This document shows, piece by piece, positions 49,729 through 58,558 of a stretch of 64,000 bases of DNA (the stretch's first letter is position 1; the number at the start of each line of letters is the position of its first letter). Source of the DNA: Cliona cf. orientalis (lineage: Eukaryota > Porifera > Demospongiae > Clionaida > Clionaidae); assembly GCA_963930775.1 (NCBI GenBank), contig OZ005689.1, forward strand, positions 5,022,001 through 5,086,000. The letters are read 5' to 3'. The notes under the pieces are model-generated. The model was not told where the DNA came from. It ran no database searches and was given only the letters and a program-made list of their open reading frames with translations. A program made the position numbers and the translations under genes.

Positions 49729-51346
49729 TCAAGTAAAGTCCTGTCTCCATATGACGTCCTGTTGGAAGCCATGCCCCTCAGCTGAGCAACAGTTACTGAA
49801 ACAGGAGTAGATTAATAAGGTTCCCCAGTCAATGCTCGGACCAGAGACTGTCAATGAGTCTAACTTCAGGTAATAAAGTAGCTGAGGCATGATCTGAGAG
49901 AGTGAATGAGAGAGAGGGGGGGGGGAGGGAGAGGGAGAGGGAGAGAGAGAGAGGGAGAGGGAGAGGGAGAGAGAGACAGAGAGAAAGAGAAAGGGAGAGA
50001 GAGAAGGGGAAACAGATTGGGGGGGGGGGGGGGGGGGGGGGAATAGTCATTAGCACCAGCAGTATCTGGGATTAGCTAATGCTATTGTACCTGAAATTCA
50101 AAATTTCGTTGAGCTCCACAGCTGCAGTTTGGAATGTCCTTAGACTCCGGTGCACCTTTCAGTGACACAAGCAAAGGTTGGCCACCCCTCTGGTAGCGAA
50201 TGACCTAAAAAATCAAGAGCATTGAATATCTCAATTTCTCTCCCCTCCTCTCATTCTCTCTCTCTCTTTCCTTTCTTTTCCTCTCTCTCCTTCCTTCCTC
50301 ACCTGTTCTGGTTCAATAGCTACTCGTTTCTTGAAAGCTCGAAACTGCTTGTCCATTTTATGCTCACTTGTGGCTGCATCTTTTGCACTCATTTCTCCTC
50401 CCTTCCCTACACCACACTTTCCTGACTCTATATACTTGTAATAGTCTGCCATCCTTTCTTCTTCACTCCGTTCCTGTTCTCCATTCCCATGCGAGGTCAA
50501 GTCCGGCTCCAATTCCGTCACAATCTCATATTCCGGCAAAGTCACACCACTACTAGGATCGTAATTCAAATCACCTAGCGTCAATTTACCGCTGGCCAAG
50601 TCTTCGCAGAAACGTTTGTGTCCAGCTTTCCAGTCGAGAGTCTGGTGTTCCTTGGAGCAGTAATGAGCCTGCATACACCTGCCACACCTCTTTGGCCCAC
50701 TGCAACCACACACGATGCATAAGTGAGACTGTGAATTTGGAATGGAACTTGGGGCTTGTGAATTTGATGAAATCTGTGAAGCATCGTCAAAAGTGTGAGA
50801 GTCTGTAGTCTTCGATTCGGAAGGTTCAGGGGTCACTGGATCATGACCTCTTGCATCGGAATTGTGGTCCAAACCCAAACCATTTAAAGTAGGTGTAAAT
50901 TCTGATTCATCACCCTTCGTTTTGTCAGCATTTAGCGATAAATTGCTTACATCAGCATGAAGACTGTCTTCATCCTGACAACTCGTACCGAGGCTGTCAA
51001 CCACCTCGTCCAACTGACATCGCAACACCTTGAAGCTTTTCGACAATCCAATACTGTGACAACCAGGGTTCCTACACATGAACACGAACATTGTCCTATG
51101 ATATTCGGCCCCCTCGGGGGCGGTGCTATCGTCCACCGGTACGGGGGCATAGACTTGGAGCAGAAACGTCATCGGTTTTCTACAGGCCCCGCATTCCGTA
51201 TCCTCGGAGCGGGGTAGGCGTGCGTTATCCAGCCATGCCGGCTTCCCTCCCACCTTGCTGGGGAAGTGAGGGGTCGTCAGTTGCTCTGGATCTTCAGCTT
51301 CTTCCACGAAGCCGAGTTCAACCTCTTTCACTACACGTGCAGCCAT
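49729..51346 (-). CDS. PDCD2: PDCD2 family protein (MYND finger, uS5 chaperone family)
   Basis: Three exons on the minus strand: 50303-51346, 50091-50204 and 49729-49893, all phase 0, giving 440 residues (human PDCD2 is about 344; the extra length is an acidic Ser/Thr-rich linker at about 115-208). N-terminal PDCD2 region: LGFVEEAEDP, KVGGKPAWLD, FLLQVYAPVP and FMCRNPGC. MYND zinc finger at 210-247 (CIVCGCSGPKRCGRC, YCSKEHQ, WKAGHKRFC). C-terminal PDCD2_C: CSCGAQRNFEFQIMPQLLYY, then SIDWGTLLIYSC and VIWRQDFT. The family chaperones ribosomal protein uS5/RPS2. The start is ATG 51346; an upstream TTG is not used. Divergently paired with the CARD-Death gene at 51432. One intron contains a GA/G-run simple repeat. 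Confidence 0.93.
49910..50041. repeat. GA-rich run and poly-G tract in PDCD2 intron
   Basis: GAGAGAGGGAGAGGGAGAG-type repeat followed by an uninterrupted G run of about 20. On the gene's strand it forms a polypyrimidine tract leading to the last acceptor. Confidence 0.85.
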
Positions 51347-51431
51347 CTTCGGGCGGTGCAAAGGTCAACATGCGACCACGCCCATCTATTTAGAAATGAT
51401 GAAAATTGCTGACACATGCAGTTCTGAAGCC
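51347..51431. promoter_or_regulatory. Bidirectional promoter of PDCD2 / CARD-Death pair
   Basis: Only 85 bases separate the PDCD2 ATG (minus) from the CARD ATG (plus), so both 5' untranslated regions and the core promoter must be tiny or overlap. The segment includes GGCGGTGCAAAGGTCAACAT, CCACGCCCATCT and ACACATGCAGTTCTGAAGCC. Most of it is preserved in the second copy at 58386-58558, split there by a foldback insertion. Confidence 0.6.
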
Positions 51432-52348
51432 ATGTCTCGAAATACTCCGGAATATCGCTCCATTTTGAAGGCTACCGGAAAGCTTATGAGAATTCTAAGC
51501 AACAACATCACTCCAATTTGCGCGGATCTAGTCGCGAACGACCTGATTACTCCCGACCAACAGAGAAACCTGAGAAATCCCAACCATGATGCCATAGAAA
51601 GAGCTGCTGATCTTGTCCAGTTGCTCACCGACAAAGTGGAGGCGAACACTGCCAACTATCACACGCTTGTTAGGATTCTAAGGGAAGATAGTGCGACGTA
51701 CAAGGATGTGCTAGAATGCTTAGCACTCCCTAGTGATCCCACACCAGGTCCTTGGCCCGAGGCTGGCATGACTGCTACAACTCCAGGTAGATTTAAAATC
51801 TATTCCCTTCTGATATTAAATCCCACTGTCCCCATGTTATGTAAGCGTAATTTGTATGCTGTGGTCACACTGTTTCTTATCAGGTGTAGGATATTGCACT
51901 CCTATTAAAATCATATACATCAATAAAAATTAAATTTTATAATAACAAGTCTATGTTCTACCATGCAGCTCTTATCCCACAAGGTGACCACCTGCAAGAA
52001 AGTATCACAGCCACATTACAACAATCTTGGACTGTTCTTCATGCTGAAGAACAACCCCGGCTTACTACCCTCTTAAATGAACTCATTAATCGAGTTTCAG
52101 GCAAGTGGGAGGAGATTGGTATTTCCCTTAGACTAGAGTCTGGCCTGCTGGAGATGATCAAGGAGGATAATCCTAAAGATTGTCGGGCATGTCTGAGAGA
52201 GATGCTGAAGGAATGGCTGAAGCAAATTGATCCACCTCCTTCATGGGTGGCCATCATTAAGGCAGTCAAAGATGCTGGGTACAGACCACTGGCTAGAACA
52301 CTGAGAGATAAGTATTTACCAAACACAAGTAGTATACTATTGTCTTAA
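51432..52348 (+). CDS. CARD-Death adaptor protein
   Basis: Exon 1 51432-51786 (donor CCAG/GTAG, phase 1) and exon 2 51969-52348 (acceptor GCAG/CTC), stop TAA, 244 residues. Residues about 8-100: CARD-like domain (KLMRILSNNITPICADLVAN, RAADLVQLLTDKV). Residues about 150-240: Death domain (KWEEIGISLRLESGLLEMIK, REMLKEWLKQIDPPPSW, then ALARTL-type end RPLARTLRDKYL). An alternative upstream ATG at 51396 would add 12 residues, but the paralogues share the MSRN start at 51432. Likely a cytosolic adaptor that bridges Death-domain and CARD partners in cell-death or immune signalling (family inference). Head-to-head with PDCD2. Confidence 0.85.
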
Positions 52349-52399
52349 GTAAAATTAATGCAAGCTAAAAATTAATAATTATTTTTTTTCAAGGAGACC

Positions 52400-53520
52400 A
52401 CACACTTTCTTTCCCTCTCTCTCCTTCTTTCCTTCCTCACCTGTTCTGGTTCAATAGCCACTCGTTTCTTGAAAGTTCAAAACTGCTTGTCCATTTTATG
52501 CTCACTTGTGGCTGCATCTTTTGCACTCATTTCTCCTCCCTTCCCTACACCACACTTCCCTGACTCTATATACTGTAATAGTCTGCCATCCTTTCTTCTT
52601 CACTCCGTTCCTGTTCCCCATTCCCATGCGAGGTCAAGTCCAGCTCCAATTCCGTCACAATCTCGTATTCGGGCAAAGCCACGCCACTACTAGGATTGTA
52701 ATTCAAATTACCTAGCGTCAATTTATCGCTGGCCAAGTCTTCGCAGAAACGTTTGTGTCCAGCTTTCCAGTCGAGAGTCTGGTGTTCCTTGGAGCAGTAA
52801 TGAGCCTGCATACACCTGCCACACCTCTTTGGCCCACTGCAACCACACATAATGCATAAGCGAGACTGTGAATTTGGAATGGAACTTGGGGCTTGTGAAT
52901 TTGATGAAATCGGCAGAGCATCATCAGAAGCCTGAGAGTCTGTAGTCTTTGAGTTGGAAGGTTCAGGGGTCGTTGGATCATGACCTCTTGCATCGGAGTT
53001 GTGGTCTGAACCCAAACCATTTAAAGTAGGCGTAAATTCTGATTCATCACCCTTCGTTTTGCCAGCATTTAGTGATAAATTTTTTACATCAGCACGAAGA
53101 CTGTCTTCATTCGGACAACTTGTACTGTCAACCACCTCATCCAACTGACATCGCAACACCTTGAAGCTTTTCGACACCCCAATACCATGACAACCAGGGT
53201 TCCTACACATGAATACGAACATTGTCCTATGATATTCGGCTCCCTCGGGGCGGCGCTATCGTCCACCGGTACGGGGGCATAGACTTGAAGCAGAAACGTC
53301 ATCGGTTTTCTACAGGTCCCACATTCGGTGTCCTTGGGGCGGGGTAGGCGTAGTCTGGGGTACCAGCCCCTTCCTCTGTCTTGCAAAGGGGCTGGTACCC
53401 CAGACTAGGGTAGGCGTGCGTTATCCAGCCATGCCGGCTTCCCTCCAACCTTGCTGGGGAAGTGAGGGTTCATCAATTGCTCTGGATCTTCAGCTTCTTC
53501 CACGAAGCCGAGTTCAACCT
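52400..53520 (-). pseudogene. PDCD2 pseudogene (second tandem copy)
   Basis: Copies most of exon 1 of the intact PDCD2 at 49729-51346, including the MYND finger, but it has single-base frameshifts (for example near 52576 and 53242), lacks exons 2 and 3, carries a 57 bp foldback insert (53351-53407), and its first codons are cut off by the MULE at 53531. The remaining start codon and upstream bases lie beyond the transposon at 58386 onward. The sequence is otherwise very close to the parent, so loss is recent. Confidence 0.92.
53351..53407. mobile_element. 57 bp foldback insertion with 9 bp target duplication
   Basis: Perfect 22-base inverted ends (TAGTCTGGGGTACCAGCCCC plus TT, and the inverse) around 13 bases. 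Flanked on both sides by GGGTAGGCG. The intact PDCD2 copy has a single GGGTAGGCG and no insert, which proves the insertion. Confidence 0.93.
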
Positions 53521-53530
53521 GTTTCACTAT
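53521..53530. repeat. Left target-site duplication of MULE
   Basis: GTTTCACTAT, repeated exactly at 58376-58385. The intact PDCD2 copy has one related CTTTCACTAC at the same place. The duplication is 9 or 10 bp depending on whether the first G belongs to the element. Confidence 0.9.
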
Positions 53531-53720
53531 GGGATTCACTATGTTCACACCGATCCATGTCGATGACGTCATGTTTAATTCTTTGACTACGTGTCAAAGG
53601 TCGCATAGTACTCTAGTACTATATAGAACGAACTCGCTGGACCCCCAAACGGCCCGTATGCTACAAGGAAGAAGGTAAGTCCATACAATATGAATTCATA
53701 ATTCACGATAATACATGTAC

Positions 53721-55010
53721 TCAACTTAGCCTCGTCCCCAGGCTCTCTTGGGGGAGGCCGGGGACGAGGCTAGTACTTAGATTCAAGTATAGAGTTGTGT
53801 TTTGAAGTGGTGGGGGTGAGACTGGTCGAAGACCATCAGGCATGGTTACTACATCATAGTGACAGCGATCCCTGTGGCAGATTTCTAGATGACCAAGGAG
53901 TTTAGCTTGGGGTATATCGCTAAGAAAGTGCTCCTTGGGTGGAATCAGGCCTGATAATGGCCTATAACACTCCCAGTAATATTCCAGGGTTTTACTTCTC
54001 TGTGTGCACACATAGATTGGGATTTGAAGGTAGGATGCAGCTGCACGAAGCTCAAGATCTGTGCCCCAGACTGTTTCGTACTTCATACGGGAGGTATGTT
54101 CTTCAAGAGTTTTGAGTGTACAATACTTCGAAAAAACGTCGCAGTTTGTGGTTGTAAAATCAACTAGTGTGTGCCTAATTTGTTGATGGTGGTCTTCTTG
54201 TCCACATAGAAGAAATGATACTGCTCGAAATAGACAATTTCCATCCCCCAAAATGGGGTGGATTTGTCTGTCATAACCTTTTAAGAATTCGCTTGCTTCT
54301 GTGAAGGTCTGTATACTTCTTGGACTTGGCTTGTTTAGTGGTAGCTCATCACAAAAGGTTGCACCAGGAGGTTTAACATAACTTGAATTGGGTCGATTAA
54401 TTGCCTATAATGTGAAATTAATGAACTCTACATACTCCCATATAAGTAGAATTGTGTACCTTAAGCATTTCTTCCTTTGACATTGGTTTTTCACTTACTG
54501 CAGTAGTTACTGATGCTCCTGTATTATGTTATGGCATTAAACCTTGATACATATAATTGTTTTAGAATAAATTACCTAGTCTTGTGGAGTGATTATGTAG
54601 AGTTGTGATTAAGTGTGTAATATCTGGAATACAGTTTGTGTTTGTTGACACTGAGTTAGGCTCTTCACTTGTACATGTAGATGCAGATTGAGTTGTCAAC
54701 TGTTGGCATTTTCTTTTGATACAACATTTTTTCTTCTTCCCAGGACCTCCGTATTTGGGCTTATCCAGACACATTGGACATACCCTGCAATCCTCAGCTT
54801 TGCACCCAGCACAGATTCCGCATCGAGCTCTTTTTCTCCCTGTTACATCACACATGTATAAGCTGGTAAGCTTGATCCTTAATTATAATATTAATGTATC
54901 TCACCTGTACTACTTTGAGGATGTAAACTAGTCTGGTGGAGCATATTGGTTGTTGTCCTGTAGATTGAGTGTATGAAATTTACTGCTATGTTAAATGATA
55001 TATGGGTCAT
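53721..55010 (-). CDS. CXXC zinc finger - OTU cysteine protease, MULE accessory gene
   Basis: Exon model 54905-55010, 54576-54839, 54460-54518, 53721-54404 (phases 1, 1, 0 all consistent), about 370 residues. Residues about 42-80 are a CXXC finger (CGICAGCKAEDCRVCPMC, then KYGGPGKKKKC), the type that binds unmethylated CpG. Residues about 195-328 are an OTU domain with GDGNCLFRAVS (D197, C200), WGTDLELRAAASYL and HYDVV (H325), so the catalytic residues are present. The start is uncertain: the first exon overlaps the end of the transposase frame and could instead be spliced to it. The last 15 or so residues come from a nested foldback element. Function is inferred: a DNA-targeted deubiquitinase or protease, perhaps against host silencing. 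Confidence 0.7.
53727..53772. mobile_element. 46 bp foldback inside the MULE
   Basis: TAGCCTCGTCCCCAGGC and its inverse with a short loop. It supplies the final codons and, just beyond it, the stop of the OTU gene. Same family as 27043 and 58473. Confidence 0.85.
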
Positions 55011-58000
55011 CGTACTGTTGAGTGGATGGTTGAATAGTTGGCTGTTTGGTAATGGGAGTGGGAGATAAGGTTGGTTGGTCACTAGGAGATCTGCTTGATG
55101 GTTGAGCAGAGGAGGAAGGTTGTTGTGGATCGGTGGAAGCACTTGAAGACGCAGAATTAGAATCTCTTGCTTTCTTAGCAAGGAGCTCCCTTGCTGCCTA
55201 GAAAATGTATGTTATACAGACATGTAGTAGCTTCAAAGCATGACCACATTATTATTTAAGGAGGGGGTACCTTTCGAAGTGCATTTGCTTTTCTTCCAAC
55301 CCGGTTACGATATGCAGAATCAAGTCGTTTTCTGCCCCGCTTCTTATAGAGTGGAAGTGACAGTTGCTTTGCAGATCTCTTGTTTCTTAATGCTCTCTTT
55401 GCCCGTTCATGTACAGCTGGGAGAATCACTAGACCCTCATTTTCTGGTAGATTACTTCTAAAGTCATTCATGATACTCTGTAACTGGTTATTAAGTTTTC
55501 TGAGAAGCTGTGGGTCCATACAAGTATAGGTCAAGCTTTCTATGGCCTTTAAGTTTACTCTAGCCTTCATTGCTTCTTCCTTTCGATCCCTGTCAATACT
55601 CTGTAATAGGTGATAGTATGATAATTATGTGAATTAGATTAATTAGATAATTACATGTCATATGAACCTTTCTTTTCGGAATGCTAGCTGTAAAATCCTC
55701 CATTGTATTCTCATTATCATCTAGATGGAAGGTAGAAGTGTCTGGGCTGCTGGGAGTGGGATGATTAGCACTGAAGTAGTCATCGAGTGCTTCCTTATCT
55801 AGACTGAGTCGTGGACTTCCAAGGTACGTTGAGGGTAATGCATTCCAATCCCATGTAGGATAGATTCGAAACACTGCAAAGAAATGTTTACAAGGGTAGT
55901 TGGTCTGGATCCAGTCTGGACAAGTGCATGATGGACATTTGAAATTGACGATGTATGTATTATCCCCACTTTTCACTTCAAATACGCCTTCATCTGCCGT
56001 GGTACTGACATCTTCTGGCTCAAATTTACTGCTTGTTGCTTTTCTGTCTAAGCAGTGAAGAATGACACCCTTAGGTCTATTGTGTAAGTAGCTTGGTATA
56101 CTGTCCTTATACTTTCGATTGGCACTGGACTGCTCAAAGTTAGAAAATAGGTACTTATGTCTAAGTGCTGGCAAGAATGTATCGACAAGGGTGGTGACAA
56201 TTCCTGAAAGATTTGTGGCTCGCTTGGCACGTGGAAGGTAAGTGTACTTGAGTGCTTTATTGAGAGCTTCTGTTCCGTTATTGGTGTTGATGCACTCATG
56301 AAAGGTCTGATCCCTGTAGGCACGTGCCCATCTCTGTGGTATTTAATTAAGGTTAAAGGTCTACATTGTGTTGATTCCATTTAGTGAGCACCACAATCGG
56401 TACATGTACTTATGCATGTGCATGGCTGTACATATCAGTATACTGATGTACACGTATGATATTATAGTATACCTGTACCCTAATTAGTTGCTCCCTTGGA
56501 TTTCTAACCCCCTAACCCCTGTAATGTACAGTGTAAACATATATTTACATGTATGTACTGTATGTAATTTCACCTTTGGTATAGATAGCCAGTAGTTACT
56601 GAGCCAGGTTCGTACATGCTCATTCTGCAGCCAAACTTGTGAGGCCTTCAGGCGACCTACAGCTAGGTGGTACAGGGAATCTTCTGTTTGGTCTGTTGAG
56701 CGTGATGGTGGAGCCCATGCACAGTCACGAAGAAGGTCAAGAAGTTCGGCACCTTCTGTTTCTGTGAGTCCATGTTTGTGATCCTTGACCCACCTCTCCC
56801 AACACTGTTCCCTGTGAAAGTCGCATATATACACTATTGTTGAAGGAAACGCTGATTCCATTGACATAATTTCGGCTTCAGAGTAATCACACATAATAAA
56901 CTTGGGTTGCCAGGTGGGGTTCCATTTCTTCAGTATTGTGAGTGCTGCTTCAATGTGAGCAGCTGTTTCTACTTGCACTATAAATTCTGCTACCACTGTA
57001 TATCCAGCATTGGTGCGTACTGTTAAGAAAAACAATGGGATGTCGTATTTAGTAGTTTTATATGTGGCATCTATCATAGTCATTGTGTTGCCATACTTGG
57101 CTAAGATCTCCTTCTGCCACTGTGTCTGATGGACCCATAGTAGTGATTGTTGAAATTCCTCCTCTGCTGAATCATTAGATTTTTCTTCTAACTGTTCAGT
57201 TTTGATAAATGGCTGAAAGTGAAAAGCAGAATCTGGTTGAGATTTTTTCCATTCCTCAATTTTGAGCTTGAGATTTTCTTGGTCCAGTTTAGATAGCTCT
57301 AGAGCCTTCTTTGCTTTGTAAATATGATTACGTAAATCCCTTATTGTGGGGTAGTAAGCTCTGTCGTCTGGATCAGGGTTGTTACTCGATGCACACAGTA
57401 CTGTAGTGACATAGTGTTTGAGCGCTTTGCTTACTTCATATGGGTCCGTCATTCCTTCCCCCACTAATTCTGAAATTCTGGCTGCTATGTGTGGATTAAC
57501 TCTTTGAGCCATCATGTTAGCACCACGGGTGGGATGTGTAGAATGATGTGCTTCTTCGGTTGGGAGGGATACATAGTAAACACTTTTTGTTTTCACTAGC
57601 TTCTGACTGTTTAGATGATCCCTGAGTTGATGTAGTTTCTCTTCTTTAGCAAGTCTTTCTTGCCGCATGCTTTCATAGCTACATGAACTTGGAATAGCGA
57701 ATTCAGGATATAGTATGTACTGCCGTTGTATTATATGTGCTTTACACCCCATTTTCCTAGTACCTTGTAAACGAACTCTCTTATTCAAAGTTGTCCTAGG
57801 TTTATAATATTGTTGACCATATTGACAATCCATCGTTCGTTTTTCCCCTATAGAGAATGGAACACCATCAAACTGGACCACAGTACCACCAACAGTATAT
57901 TTCCAGTACAGGCTTGTATTTTGACTGGCTGGACGAGGTGTATTAGGATCATCCTGTATTATTTTTTTTATTAAATATCATTTCCAACTTTTATATATTG

Positions 58001-58208
58001 AAATACAACTTACATTCTCTGTTGTTGTTTGAGAACTACTACATGTAACATGGCGACTTGATCGGGTACCGAAAGTACTGGCTGTGTCCCTTCGGTGGAT
58101 CTCTAAGCACTCTGCTACCTTCTCTCCATCAACAAAACCTTCATAGTATGTTCCACAACGCTTCAGGCCCTCGTGCCATTTGTTTCTCTCGGTATCGATG
58201 CTGGTCAT
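54991..58208 (-). CDS. MULE transposase (CaRF-like, DDE, SWIM)
   Basis: Five exons: 58014-58208, 56574-57953, 55668-56333, 55271-55600 and 54991-55197, all phase 0 with GT-AG borders, 925 residues. N-terminal zinc-type region resembling the CaRF domain (LYWKYTVGG, GVPFSIGEKRTMDCQYGQ, KMGCKAH) at about 80-150. Catalytic core with D360 (MTMIDATYKT), D421 (KFIMCDYSEAE), the CDFH motif at 442-445 and E547 (NTNNGTEALNKAL), matching the MULE DDE arrangement. SWIM finger at about 661-675 (CTCPDWIQTNYPCKH). Basic and Ser/Pro-rich C-terminus. Transcription would start inside or next to the right inverted repeat. All the key residues expected of an active transposase are visible. Confidence 0.9.
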
Positions 58209-58375
58209 GGTGCACTACCATACATCACATGGAAATTATCGAAGTTCGCGCCAGTTTGCGGTACGCAACGTGGGTACGGGGACGGGTGCATGCATCTGGG
58301 GCCGGCGATCTTTACCGCATAACGTCACGAATAGTGACGTCATCAACACGGATCGGCGTGAACATAGTGAATCCC

Positions 58376-58385
58376 GTTTCACTAT
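58376..58385. repeat. Right target-site duplication of MULE
   Basis: GTTTCACTAT, identical to 53521-53530. Continues into ACGTGCAGCCAT, the split-off start of the PDCD2 pseudogene. Confidence 0.9.
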
Positions 58386-58450
58386 ACGTGCAGCCATCAT
58401 CGGGCGGTGCAAAGGTCAACATGCGACCACGCCCATCTATTTAGAAAATT
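58386..58450 (-). pseudogene. Split-off 5' end of the PDCD2 pseudogene and its promoter
   Basis: On the minus strand it has the ATGGCTGCACGT start and, upstream, the same GC-rich promoter bases as 51347-51390. Separated from the rest of the exon by the MULE. This promoter may still serve the CARD-CARD gene on the other strand. Confidence 0.85.
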
Positions 58451-58472
58451 AATGCTGACACGTACACATGGC

Positions 58473-58548
58473 TAGCCTCGTCCCCAGGCCACTCCCACGT
58501 TTTCAATGTTACACGCAGAAAAGGGGGAGTGGCCTGGGGACGAGGCTA
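58473..58548. mobile_element. 76 bp foldback in the 5' region of the CARD-CARD gene
   Basis: TAGCCTCGTCCCCAGGCCAC and its inverse around AACGTGGG-type loop sequence. The paralogous promoter at 51400-51431 lacks it, so it is an insertion lying 11 bases upstream of the ATG. Confidence 0.85.
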
Positions 58549-58558
58549 CATTACAGCC

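Larger units (their letters stand above)
53531..58375 (-). mobile_element. Whole-looking Mutator-like (MULE) DNA transposon
   Basis: 4845 bp with terminal inverted repeats of about 41 bp beginning GGGATTCACTATGTTCAC (three mismatches between the ends) and a 9-10 bp direct target duplication, as expected of MULEs. It carries two spliced genes on the minus strand: a MULE transposase (54991-58208) and a CXXC-OTU gene (53721-55010). Both appear open throughout by my exon models. It interrupts exon 1 of the duplicated PDCD2 copy. The near-identical ends, exact target duplication and open frames all point to a recent insertion. A 46 bp foldback is nested near its left end. Confidence 0.93.

Noticed and set aside
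52566-53222. Second PDCD2 open frame taken as a functional gene
   Set aside because: It lacks the start region and exons 2 and 3 and is frameshifted on both sides relative to the intact copy, so it is a pseudogene.
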